Shown here piece by piece: positions 8,293 through 16,744 of a stretch of DNA of 64,000 nt. Position 1 is the first letter of the stretch; every line of letters starts with the position of its first letter. The stretch comes from CBDAUN01 sp965214875 (GTDB lineage: Bacteria > Pseudomonadota > Gammaproteobacteria > Arenicellales > JAJDZL01), in the NCBI GenBank assembly GCA_965214875.1, contig OZ243980.1:372001-436000 (forward strand). Direction: 5' to 3'. The notes beneath the pieces are model-generated. The model was given only the letters and a program-made list of their open reading frames with translations, made no database searches and was not told where the DNA came from. The position numbers were made by a program, and so were the translations under genes.

Positions 8293-9805
8293 CCCCAAAA
8301 TCCGCGTTAGAGATTTTTTTTGGGCGGATTTTGCCGAAATCCGGGGCGCGGAGAGATTTTGGCGCTCGCCGCGGCGATGCCGGGCGGGCTTCGCGGACAT
8401 GCCGGAGCCGGAGAGGCGGCGGGGCGGAAACAGGGCGAAAGATCAATGACAGTCCGGAACGCGCCGGGACGCAGCGGCTTTTTGTCGCGATGCTTTTTTT
8501 TGCGTTTCCGGCGGCTGCGGCGCCAGGGCCATCGCCCGGGTCATGCCGATGGCGTCGCCGCGCCGCCTGCGCGTCGCACAGCTTCAAGGTCCGGCCCCTG
8601 GCATGTTGCACGATCTTGCCCGCCTTGCAATGCAGCCGCCGGCGAAAGGTCTAGATGCGCATCGACTCGCAGCTTGCGTCCAGCACGCGGCGCATCAGCG
8701 CGAACAGGTTGAACGCGACCATGCACAGCGCGGAATGCAGCGCGTTGGCAGCGAAGTCGCTGCACGGAGGATGGGCGGCGCCGAAGCCGCTGCGAAGCTC
8801 GCGGATGCGGTTCTGCGAATCCTCGCCCCTGCGGCTGCATCAGCGGATCGCCTGCGAGTCGCTCCACCGGCAGAGGCTGGTCGACAGGGCCCGGCAGGCG
8901 AGGCCGCCCTGCGGGCAGTCGAGCTCGAGCTCTTGCCGGCCGGATTTTCGCATCCGCCGCACCACCGCCGCGAAGGCTTCCGGCGTGCCGTTCATCGAGT
9001 GCAGGAAGCGCGCCGTCTGCTGCGCCAGGCTCGCCGTCCCGTCGCGCTCGATGAAGGGCTGCCGCTGCGACTCGTCCAGCCCCCTGATCTGCCCGGCCAC
9101 GCTCGCACTGGCGGACGGACTCGAAGTTGCGCGCGTTCGGCGAGACCGAGCCGCCCCGAAACTCCGCCGCCACCGCCATGCCGGTCTCGGCGATGTGGCC
9201 GACGATCGGCATGCAGCCCCGCGCCTTCTTGCAGGCGGACTCGCTCGACACCTTCTCGCAGTGCACCGCGGTCGCGTCGATGTCCAGGGCCGCCGTCTTA
9301 CGGTGATGCGGCGCGACCGCCAGCTGCCGCCGGTCGGCCAGCGTCAGGGCGTGGAACGCGCGCCGCTCCGCGCCGTGGCGCCGCAGCCACCGGCCCAAGG
9401 CATCGTCGCCCGGCAGCCGGCGGATGCCGAGCATCCGAGCAGCGGCATCTCCTCGCGAAGCTGCGCCGCTGCGCCCGGATGCCGCGAGCCCTCGTGAATC
9501 ATTATCATGAACGTCGCCAGTTGCGCCCCCGGGCGGAAGCCGCGGTTGCTGCCCGGACGCGGCATCAGCCGCTCGAAATGGGAGTCGAGCCCCAGCTTGC
9601 GCACCGGCTCGGCCAGCGCCGCCAGGCCGCTTCTCGAAGCCGATTTGTCTTTCGTGGCGGAAATCTTGCAGGATTGGATGTCCATAAAGCCTTGCTCCGA
9701 TCGGGTCCGCCCAGCGGGTAAAATGTCGTTTTGCTAATCCCTCCCCCCCCCCATTATGCAAGGCTTTATCCCCTTTTGCAGCCACCCTAACGCGGTTTTA
9801 AGGCA
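8293..9805 (-). mobile_element. IS1380-type insertion sequence, degenerate copy A
   Basis: The ends are CCCCAAAATCCGCGTTAG at 8293 and, inverted, CCTTAAAACCGCGTTAGG at 9805, which are related imperfect terminal repeats also seen on the other copies here (12676, 34989-39713, 48838). Between them lies a broken IS1380-family transposase read on the minus strand. The leader holds an 11-C run at 9743-9753 where other copies have 4-5. The right end almost touches the IS481 copy starting at 9816. Confidence 0.8.
8541..9685 (-). pseudogene. IS1380-family transposase, frameshifted and internally deleted
   Basis: The start MDIQSCKISATKDKSASRSG is in one frame and the central block (GCMPIVGHIAETGMA, EFRGGSVSPNARNFE) in another. 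The distal block (IRGLDESQRQPFIERDGTA) is in a third. Compared with the copy at 36.3 kb, about 40 residues after RQCER are deleted. IS1380 transposases are DDE enzymes of the IS4 superfamily; this one cannot be functional. Confidence 0.8.
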
Positions 9806-9840
9806 GTTTGAAAATTGTCCGGGTTCAGATACATGTGAGA

Positions 9841-9889
9841 CCGCCCGCCTCCTCCCGAAGGACGCAGTCCGAAGGGAGGAGGCGGGCGG
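9841..9889. repeat. Sub-terminal hairpin of the IS481 copy
   Basis: Perfect 16-bp arms at 9841-9856 and 9874-9889 enclose GAAGGACGCAGTCCGAA, which can itself pair GGAC with GTCC. The same structure lies inside the left end of copies 2, 4 and 5. In copy 5 its sequence differs with compensating changes in both arms. Confidence 0.85.
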
Positions 9890-9957
9890 CGCGAAAATTT
9901 TTCAGGTAGCATGGAGCTAAACAAAAAAACCATCGCCGAAAGGCGGGAGGACGCACC

Positions 9958-10971
9958 ATGCAAATCAAATCTCCGCACCGCAAATTCTGTCGCATCGATC
10001 CGATCCGCGAACCCGTCTCGACCCAGGCCGCCGAGCGCTTCGACCTGATCCGGCTCTACGACGAGCTTCGCAGCGAAGGCGCCTCGGAACGCGCCGCGCT
10101 CAAAGCGGCCGGCTGCTCCAGGGCGACGCTGTATCGCTGGAAGCGGCGCCTGCGCGAGCAGGGCGTCCGCGCCCTGGCCGACCGCTGCCGCCGCCCGCAT
10201 CGGGTGCGGCGGCGCCAATGGACCGCCGCCGAGCTCGAGCTGGTGCGCCAAACGCGCCAGCGCTTTCCGCTGCGGGGGCGCGCCAAGATCCGCGCCGTGC
10301 TGGCGCGCGAGCGCGGCTTCGCGCCCAGCGAGTCCGCCACCGGACGCATGATCTCCCGCCTGGTCCGCACCGGCCGGGCCCAGCCCGTCGCGTTCTACTA
10401 CGGGCGAACAAAGCCTAGGCGGCAACGCAAGTTCGACCGCCACGCCCGGCGCTACGGCGACCGCGGGCGAAAGCCCGGCCAGATGGTGCAGATCGACCAC
10501 ATGAGCGTCGCCATCGAGGCCGGCTTCTGCGTCAAGGAGTTCAAGGCCGTATGCCCGGTCTCGAAGCTTTGCTACATGCGCGCCTACTCGCGCGCCACCG
10601 CCGCCTGCGCCACAAGATTCCTTGACCACCTGATCCGCCAGGCGCCGTTCGATATCGAGTCGGTGCAGGTCGACGGCGGCAGCGAATTCATGGCCGAGTT
10701 CGAGACCGCCTGCCAGCGGCGCGGCATCGAACTGTTCGTGCTGCCGCCCAGAAGCCCCAAATATAACGGCTGCGTCGAGCGCGCCAACGCGGCCGGCCGC
10801 TACGAGTTCCACCAGTCCTGCGCCGGCGAGCTCAGCGTCGGCGCCCTGAACGTCGAGCTGGCCGAATTCGAGCGCTTCTACAACGCCTGCCGGCCGCATC
10901 AGGCGCTCGGACAACGCGCGCCCATGCAGGCGTATAATGAAAACTTCAAACAAAGCGCGCTTGCCGCCTGA
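9958..10971 (+). CDS. IS481-family transposase
   Basis: 337 residues. The N-terminal helix-turn-helix (about 42-65, with AALKAAGCSRATLYRWKRR) precedes an integrase-core (rve) domain. The DDE residues are Asp180 in VQIDH, Asp239 in VQVDGGSEF and Glu274 in CVERANAAG, with spacing of about 34 between the second Asp and the Glu. The C-terminus RPHQALGQRAPMQAY is typical of this family. The single uninterrupted frame fits IS481 rather than the two-frame IS3 group. It should bind the TGT(C/A)CGGGTTCA ends and could mobilise the defective copies in trans. Confidence 0.9.
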   Translation: MQIKSPHRKFCRIDPIREPVSTQAAERFDLIRLYDELRSEGASERAALKAAGCSRATLYRWKRRLREQGVRALADRCRRPHRVRRRQWTAAELELVRQTRQRFPLRGRAKIRAVLARERGFAPSESATGRMISRLVRTGRAQPVAFYYGRTKPRRQRKFDRHARRYGDRGRKPGQMVQIDHMSVAIEAGFCVKEFKAVCPVSKLCYMRAYSRATAACATRFLDHLIRQAPFDIESVQVDGGSEFMAEFETACQRRGIELFVLPPRSPKYNGCVERANAAGRYEFHQSCAGELSVGALNVELAEFERFYNACRPHQALGQRAPMQAYNENFKQSALAA

Positions 10972-11065
10972 AAAGTCTCATATGTAGTGAACCCGTACAA
11001 AATTACCTCATTCTGCATGAAATTGGTATAATTACCGGAATAGCATTCAACATCGGAGTACCAAG

Positions 11066-11720
11066 ATGAAACATTACCACTCCCCCCCCCCCCCTTCAGA
11101 ATAAAACACATCTTGAACGCCTGGCAGCTCTCATCGCCGCATTGGCGGCCCTGCTGCTGGCCCTGCCATCGGCGGTAATGGCGCAGAACGCCTGCACAAC
11201 TGGAACATGCACGGTATCCGTAACCGGCAACATCAACGGCTACCACGTGGGCGGCTGCGGCCGCGACCACTTGCGCTGGCATGTGCGCCTGTCGTCCACC
11301 AATCCCGCCGTCGGCTACAGAGACTTTAGAGCATCAACCGTCAGAATTGAAGTAAGAAGTCAGCCAGCCACTGAATGGAACCAGCTGGAATGGCGGCGCG
11401 AGGGCGGAATGTGGCAGAATTTAGCCCCGAGTAGAGAAGGCGGTTATGCCACTTTTGGAACCGGAGCTCTCGACCAGGACCTCGCCCTGGATATCCGGCC
11501 CAAGGCCGGGGCCGTGATCAAGGGCTTTGGCGCGGGCATCGGCAGCGGCATGATGGCCTTCTGGGTTGATGGAATTAACAACAACCCCCAGCCGTTTGCA
11601 GTCAGGAAAACCAGCACCACCGCCTTCTTCTCGAGTGGCGAGGGCTGCGGCCGCAGCCTGCCCTCCGGCTATAACGAGCCGGACGGCTATCTCTATGAGG
11701 ACGGGGTGCGCATCCGCTGA
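11066..11720 (+). CDS. Secreted protein of unknown function, switched out of frame by a poly-C tract
   Basis: From the ATG at 11066 (GGAG site at 11055-11058) the reading frame enters a run of 13 C at 11082-11094 and then meets a TGA at 11114. With 12 C the frame would continue directly into LERLAALIAALAALLLALPS and the signal-peptidase-like site AVMAQ. The mature domain that follows is about 170 residues and intact to the TGA at 11718. As it stands only a weak internal TTG at 11142 is in frame. The mature part has Cys pairs (NACTTGTCTV, GGCGRD, GEGCGRS) and many Gly and aromatic residues, consistent with a beta-rich exported or surface protein. No known family is recognised. I infer slipped-strand phase variation; a sequencing error in the homopolymer is the alternative. 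Confidence 0.65.
11082..11094 (+). repeat. 13-bp poly-C tract after the start codon of the secreted-protein gene
   Basis: Thirteen consecutive C residues lie five codons after the ATG. Loss of one C (or gain of two) restores the downstream reading frame. Confidence 0.9.
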
Positions 11721-11723
11721 CCC

Positions 11724-11761
11724 CAAGGGCTAAGGGCGGCGCAGGCTGCCCTTGGCCCTTG
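11724..11761 (+). terminator. Hairpin directly after the secreted-protein stop codon
   Basis: Arms CAAGGGCTAAGGGC (11724-11737) and GCCCTTGGCCCTTG (11748-11761) pair over 14 positions with one G-U. There is no T-run after it, so it may stabilise or partly terminate the transcript rather than act as a classical intrinsic terminator. Confidence 0.5.
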
Positions 11762-11947
11762 CAGGCATGCACGATCTTCCAGCAAGGCCACTGCCGGGAT
11801 TTTCAAACTGAGACACTACCGACCGATAGTGTCGGCAATGCCAATAAAGAACGCCGAAATAACCGCATGCTGCAAAAAGTAGAATGCAGGGCGGCGGTTT
11901 CCATTGAATGAAGAATACGAAAGGTGAGTCGAATTCGATCAACAACC

Positions 11948-12220
11948 TTAAGCAGCTTCAAGCGGATGAATAGTATCCAACCCATCGGCTTTCCTTTCTT
12001 TCGCAATCTCGAGTTCATAAATCGATTGAAGGTTGAGCCAGCTGCGCGCGTCGGTATTGAAATATCGAGCCGGACGCAATGCGGCGCCCGCTGTAATTCC
12101 TCGGCGGCCGAGAACAGCATCATTGATGCGAGCGTTTGTTGCTCCAAGTTCCTTTGCCAGTGCTGTGGCGGACAGACTATGCGGCTCCATGAAGCCATGC
12201 TTTAGATATTTCGCCTGGCT
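11948..12220 (-). pseudogene. HigA-type antitoxin, copy 1, 5' frameshifted
   Basis: The frame 11948-12190 reads MEPHSLSATALAKELGATNARINDAV and so on, an XRE/HigA antitoxin fold. Relative to copy 2 (20613-20903) it has two extra bases near 12208 that take the true N-terminus (VQPGEILK region) out of frame. The cognate toxin upstream is only a fragment. Confidence 0.75.
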
Positions 12221-12370
12221 GGACAGGCTGCAATCTTTTCATGCCGTTTGCTCCATGTTTCATTTGCGATGGTCAACAATTTCAACCTTGCAGGCATCTC
12301 CTTTCGCATGGCGAAAGCAAATCCTAAATTGGCCATTGACCCTAATGCTGAAATAAACCTCGCGATCACC
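11976..12370. repeat. Direct repeat with 20640-21034 (higBA remnant), left copy
   Basis: About 390 bp nearly identical (roughly 95% by eye) to 20640-21034 in the same orientation. The two copies bracket the IS1380 relic D, the TRAP transporter and the oxoprolinase gene. Confidence 0.75.
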
Positions 12371-12375
12371 GCACC
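12260..12375 (-). pseudogene. HigB toxin C-terminal fragment, copy 1
   Basis: Encodes FSIRVNGQFRICFRHAKGDA and ends VEIVDHRK, the C-terminal beta strands of a RelE/HigB toxin. Upstream sequence does not continue the family, so the toxin has been truncated. Confidence 0.7.
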
Positions 12376-12675
12376 CGTACACGCAGGCCGTCGATCCAAT
12401 GACTGTCGCGCAATGCACCTGGAATACAATTGCGCCCCGGCGAAATCTTGAAATGACGGATATTGATATCGATTGATTGAAACTGTTCGCGACAAGCCAA
12501 GGGAACGGCCTCTCACGGCAAAGGCAAGCCAACCGGCCGGAAGCGAGTTATGCATGGCGTACGGCAGTGTGCGCCGTGAGGCATGCACCCTTTATCGGCG
12601 GGTCTGTTATTCACTCAACGGAGGAGAAAGCCTTATTGTACAAGGCTTTTCTATAAATGCACGGTTGCTATCTTG

Positions 12676-13370
12676 CCTTAAGATCGCGTTAGGGGGCTGC
12701 AAAATGGAATAAGGCCTTGTCCAACCGGGGTTTTGAGAAAAACCGCTATTCACCCGATGGGTGCCCCCGATCGGGGCAAGGTTTTACGGGTATCCAATCA
12801 TATAGGACTTCCGTCGCGAATGACAAACCGACCTCGCGTAGCGAGTTTGGGCTGCTCGCCAAGCCGCTACGCTGGTTCGGGCTCGATGCCCACTTCGAGT
12901 GCTTGGTCTCGACACCGGGCAGCAGCCGCGGCTTCCGGGCGGGTGAATGCCTGATGACGTTCATGCTGCTACACGAGGGGGAGCGGCATCTGAGCGAGAG
13001 AAGCCGTTGCTGAGGCTGCCCGCATCCGCAGGCTGCCGTACGCCGATGTCCTAGTCCGGTGGCTGCGACGCTACGCCGTCGCAAGAGGGTAATGCTGGAC
13101 ATCGACGTGGCCGCGGTGCACTGCGAGAAGGCCTAGAGCGAGTTCGCCTATAAGAAACAATGCGGCTACATGCCGACCGCGTGCCACATCGCCGAGACCG
13201 GCATGGCGGCTACGTCTACCGGGTGCTGGCCACCAGCCTTCACCAGTGGAGCACCGCGCCGGGCGCGGTTTCGACTGTCATCGTCCTTTCGACCTAATTC
13301 CGCCTTTGCCAGCTTCGAATTGGCCGCGGAGACGCCCAACCTCGCTGCGGCAGATGCCGAAACAAAACAT
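12676..13370 (+). mobile_element. IS1380-type relic D
   Basis: The left terminal sequence CCTTAAGATCGCGTTAGGG at 12676 is followed by the IS1380 leader. A heavily mutated transposase follows: SRSEFGLLAKPLRWFGLDAH at 12834, then GYMPTACHIAETGMA near 13164, then a tail resembling the 3' end of other copies to about 13370. Internal deletions and stops make it non-functional. From 13371 to 13607 I see only the presumptive leader of the TRAP operon. Confidence 0.7.
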
Positions 13371-13607
13371 TAGCCGCCCAGCGAAGTGAATTCAGGCGAA
13401 AAATCGCTCGTAGAAATCTCCTGCCGCGGCTTTTAGGTCTTGTCGATCAAGAAATTGTTTTTGTCTCGCCGAATACCTCTATAATCGCCGAGCATGTAGC
13501 TTATAGTAATTTCGGGCCGAGCCAGTTGCCTATTGAATTTGCCAAAGGCATTCATATAGGCTTATCTCAGCCATCTCAAAACCAATAAAGTAAGAAGGTC
13601 AAATTCC

Positions 13608-14609
13608 ATGAAAGCGAAATCAAGGAGTGCAGTCGCTCTAGTGCTAACCTTATTTGCCGGATTCACATTTGCTGACACAGTAAAATGGGATATGGCAAAT
13701 GAATATCAGGATACATCCATTCACGGGCAGGCGCAGCAAGTCTTCACGGATGCCGTCGCTGAACTTTCAGGTGGATCCATAGAGATTACCAGCCATTTCG
13801 GCGGATCGATCGGCTACAAGTCTAAGGAGCATTTTGATGCCGTCGCTGACGGCGCACTGCAGATCGCCAACACTTCGATGGGGCAGGTTGCCGGAATTGA
13901 GCCAATGTTTCTGCTTTCCTCGCTGCCGTTTCTAGTGGGTGATGCGGATGAGGCCAATCTTCTTTGGGAGACCGCAAGATCGGCCTATGAAGAAGTCTTC
14001 GCCCGCAATAATCAAGTACTGCTGTACGCATCACCATGGCCTCCAGCCGGCATCTGGGCGAAGAAGCCAATTGCTTCCACCACCGCCCTCAAGGGACTCA
14101 AAATCCGCGCCTGGGATGCTTCAGGTACAGCAACTCTGCAAGGTGCCGGTGCCGCAGCGATCCAGATGAGCTGGGCTGATGTGGTGCCGCAGCTCGCGAC
14201 CGGCGGCATTGATGCGGTGCTGACCTCTGCCGAGGGTGGCACGAACGCCAAATTTTGGGATCAGGGCCTGACTCACTTCTCAGCGGTCAATTACTCAATG
14301 TCCTTAAACATGACCCATGTCAATAAGGATGCCTGGGAATCTCTCACGGATGAGCAGCGCAAAGTTCTCACGGATGCGGCGAAAACTGCCAGCGCCGCAG
14401 CCTGGGGCGCGTTAGCCACTCGAGTACACGACAACTACGAGGAAATGAGTGCCAATGGCATCACCGTGGTTGAACCGATTCCGGCCGACTTTCTCGCGGC
14501 ACTCTCGGCTGCCGGTGAACAGGTGTACGCAGACTGGATCCAGAAAGTTGGCGAGTCAGGTGAGAAAATTCTCGACAACTATCGAGCGGCCAGGAATAAC
14601 CGAAGCTGA
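13608..14609 (+). CDS. TRAP transporter substrate-binding protein (DctP family)
   Basis: 333 residues with a Sec signal peptide (MKAKSRSAVALVLTLFAGF, cleavage after TFA) and the DctP fold. WDMANEY and FAGSIGYKS-like strands occur near the N-terminus, the conserved PLKGLKIR-type segment appears as ALKGLKIRAWD, and GGIDAVLTSAEG comes later. It should bind an organic anion in the periplasm and deliver it to the DctQM pair encoded next. GAAGG lies upstream of the ATG. Placement before an oxoprolinase gene suggests 5-oxoproline or a hydantoin-like ligand (inference). The Arg in LKGLKIR normally contacts the substrate carboxylate. Confidence 0.9.
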   Translation: MKAKSRSAVALVLTLFAGFTFADTVKWDMANEYQDTSIHGQAQQVFTDAVAELSGGSIEITSHFGGSIGYKSKEHFDAVADGALQIANTSMGQVAGIEPMFLLSSLPFLVGDADEANLLWETARSAYEEVFARNNQVLLYASPWPPAGIWAKKPIASTTALKGLKIRAWDASGTATLQGAGAAAIQMSWADVVPQLATGGIDAVLTSAEGGTNAKFWDQGLTHFSAVNYSMSLNMTHVNKDAWESLTDEQRKVLTDAAKTASAAAWGALATRVHDNYEEMSANGITVVEPIPADFLAALSAAGEQVYADWIQKVGESGEKILDNYRAARNNRS

Positions 14610-14619
14610 TCAGCTGCAA

Positions 14620-14646
14620 ACAGGAAGCTGCTTGTCAGCTTCCTGT
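14620..14646 (+). promoter_or_regulatory. Intercistronic hairpin between dctP and dctQ
   Basis: Arms ACAGGAAGCTG (14620-14630) and CAGCTTCCTGT (14636-14646) pair perfectly over a 5-base loop, with no T-run. Such hairpins protect the upstream message and let the binding protein be made in excess over the permeases. Confidence 0.6.
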
Positions 14647-14677
14647 CTCCATTCAAGGTTTAAGGAAACTGCAGATC

Positions 14678-15187
14678 TTGATCATTGGGTGCCTAGTTCG
14701 GCTGAACAACGCGCTGGGACTCGCAGCGGCGTGGATATCAGGCCTATTGCTTGTTTATATCGTCGTCCATATTTCCATAGAAATCATCGCTCGCAGCTTC
14801 TTTGACGCGTCGACCCACTCGATGGACGAGTTTGTGGGATATGCCGTCGGGGCGATGACGTTTCTCTCACTCGCGCATACATTTCGAAACCGCAAGCATG
14901 TCCGCGTAACGATCATGCAGTCCTTCGTCCGAGGACACTTCGCGATTCTTCTCGAAGTTCTCTGCATTATCATGACATTCGCTGTCACTGCGTTCCTGGC
15001 GCGCTATATCTTCCGGACGCTGGCACGTGATTGGGAGCGCGGCACAATCAGCCCGACCCTCACTGAGACACCGATCTGGATTATCGATGGGGCAATCTTC
15101 CTCGGACTGGCCCTGTTCTTATGCCAGCTCCTTGTCAGCTTGGTTCTTGTCATTCGCAACCGCAGTCCGGAACCGAACATAGAGTGA
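14678..15187 (+). CDS. TRAP transporter small permease (DctQ family)
   Basis: 169 residues with four predicted membrane helices, for example AAWISGLLLVYIVVHISIEI at the start and TPIWIIDGAIFLGLALFLCQ at the end. SMDEFVGYAVGAMTFLSLAH and FRNRKHVRV are typical of DctQ. The start is TTG, preceded by TAAGGA 11 bp upstream. It ends 1 bp before the DctM start, so the two are coupled. Confidence 0.85.
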   Translation: MIIGCLVRLNNALGLAAAWISGLLLVYIVVHISIEIIARSFFDASTHSMDEFVGYAVGAMTFLSLAHTFRNRKHVRVTIMQSFVRGHFAILLEVLCIIMTFAVTAFLARYIFRTLARDWERGTISPTLTETPIWIIDGAIFLGLALFLCQLLVSLVLVIRNRSPEPNIE

Positions 15188-15188
15188 G

Positions 15189-16517
15189 GTGTGGCAGCGA
15201 TTGGAAAGTCTGTTCATTGCCTTCATCGTCCTGCTTCTGATCATCTTTTACCTCGGTCTTGGCATCTGGGTATTCGCCGGGCTGCTTTTGGTCAGTACTA
15301 CGGCTCTTGTCTTGCTGATCGACATGGACCTGCACCGCATCGGCACCATCGTTTCCCCGCTCGTCATCCGCAGTGCGACCGCTTGGGAAATATCCGCTAT
15401 TCCAATGTTTATCTGGATGGGAGAGATCATGCTGCGCACCGATATCTCAAATCGGCTTTTTCGAGGACTGGCACCGCTCACCTACTACCTGCCAGGCCGC
15501 CTGCTGCACACCAACATCGCTGGTTCCGCCTTGTTTGCTGCGGTCAGCGGCTCAAGCGCCGCGACTACAGCATCCGTCGGCAAGATCACGATGACCGAAC
15601 TTGGAAAGCGCAACTACGCCCAATCCCTGACATATGGGTCGCTCGCGGGCGCTGGAAGCCTTGGTCTTTTGATTCCGCCTTCGATCGTGATGATTGTCTA
15701 TGGCGTGCTTGCTGAGGTTTCGATTGCTCGCCTCTTTGCTGCCGGCGTGGTGCCGGGACTCATGCTGGCGGGGTTCTACGCCGTCTATGTCGGCTCAGTT
15801 TGCATCGCTAGACCAAAAATGGTTCCTGCCGATGAAATCCGGCCCGGATGGCGCGAGATGGCGCTCGGACTATGGAATCTACTGCCTATCGCAGTACTCA
15901 TTATTGCTGTGCTTGGCTCAATATACAGCGGCATCGCAACACCATCAGAGGCCGCCGCCGTCGGCGTGGTTACAACCCTGTTTCTGACACTGGTCACAAG
16001 ACAGTTTCGATTTGAGATGTTTTTCGCAAGTCTCATTTCGGCTGTCCAAACCAGCTGCATGATCGCGATTATCCTAATCGCTGCGAGTTTTCTGTCCACC
16101 GCAATGGGTTTTCTGCACGTTCCGCAGGATGTTGCGACTGCGATCGGCCGACTTGATCTGACGCCATTGCAGTTGATCGCAATTCTCGGAGTCTTTTATG
16201 TGATTCTCGGCATGTTTCTAGAGGGCATATCCATCACTGTGATGAGCCTTCCGATTACGCTGCCATTAGTCATTTCATCTGGATTTGATCCAATATGGTT
16301 TGGAGTCTTCCTAGTGATCATGGTGGAGCTGGCTCAGATCACGCCCCCTATTGGCTTTAACCTTTTCATCATTCAAGGACTGACCGACACACCTATCATG
16401 CGCGTTGCCTTGTATGCGGCGCCCTTCTTCGCCATAATGTGTTTCGGCGCGGCCCTCATAACTCTTTTCCCACAGATTGCACTCACGCTGCCCGAGCTTC
16501 TGTTCGCGCGGCAATAG
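15189..16517 (+). CDS. TRAP transporter large permease (DctM family)
   Basis: 442 residues, about 11-12 hydrophobic segments. Family motifs include GSSAATTASVGKITM and GSLAGAGSLGLLIPPSI near the first third, SGIATPSEAAAVGV in the middle, and LGMFLEGISI and ITPPIGFNLFIIQ near the end. It uses the sodium or proton gradient to drive uptake from the binding protein. The start is GTG, 1 bp after dctQ. Confidence 0.92.
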   Translation: MWQRLESLFIAFIVLLLIIFYLGLGIWVFAGLLLVSTTALVLLIDMDLHRIGTIVSPLVIRSATAWEISAIPMFIWMGEIMLRTDISNRLFRGLAPLTYYLPGRLLHTNIAGSALFAAVSGSSAATTASVGKITMTELGKRNYAQSLTYGSLAGAGSLGLLIPPSIVMIVYGVLAEVSIARLFAAGVVPGLMLAGFYAVYVGSVCIARPKMVPADEIRPGWREMALGLWNLLPIAVLIIAVLGSIYSGIATPSEAAAVGVVTTLFLTLVTRQFRFEMFFASLISAVQTSCMIAIILIAASFLSTAMGFLHVPQDVATAIGRLDLTPLQLIAILGVFYVILGMFLEGISITVMSLPITLPLVISSGFDPIWFGVFLVIMVELAQITPPIGFNLFIIQGLTDTPIMRVALYAAPFFAIMCFGAALITLFPQIALTLPELLFARQ

Positions 16518-16744
16518 GCTTGGTGCAAGCCCGATCAGCGTTCTAAGCTTGGGCGAAAATCCAAGGACATTGATCGGGACTGGCCTCCTCTGGAGGCGGC
16601 ATCGACCACCCTGTTTTGAATCAGATTTCAAGTCGCTCAGACAGCTCGCCTCCGCTGTAGAAGTATAATCAGCATCATTGAGCATCTGCGCAGACTCGCT
16701 TGATTTTGTGTCGGATGCATTGAATTGGCACACCGACTGGCAAA

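Larger units (their letters stand above)
9816..10999 (+). mobile_element. IS481-type insertion sequence, copy 1 (full length)
   Basis: 1184 bp with imperfect terminal repeats, left TGTCCGGGTTCAGATACATG and right (inverted) TGTACGGGTTCACTACATAT. AAAT immediately precedes (9812-9815) and follows (11000-11003) the element, a possible 4-bp target duplication, although A-rich flanks make this weak. It is the only one of five copies in the window whose transposase is intact. Confidence 0.85.

Noticed and set aside
9743..9753. 11-C run as a second phase-variation tract
   Set aside because: It lies in the leader of a dead IS1380 transposase, not within an intact coding sequence.
8320..9800. Many long overlapping ORFs on both strands in the 8.3-10.9, 25.4-26.3, 35.2-39.7 and 44.7-45.7 kb regions
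   Set aside because: They are antisense or out-of-frame readings of GC-rich transposase genes; only the frames with family motifs were kept.
16664..16669. TATAAT as the promoter of the oxoprolinase gene
   Set aside because: No -35 element at a suitable distance; not strong enough to list as a feature.
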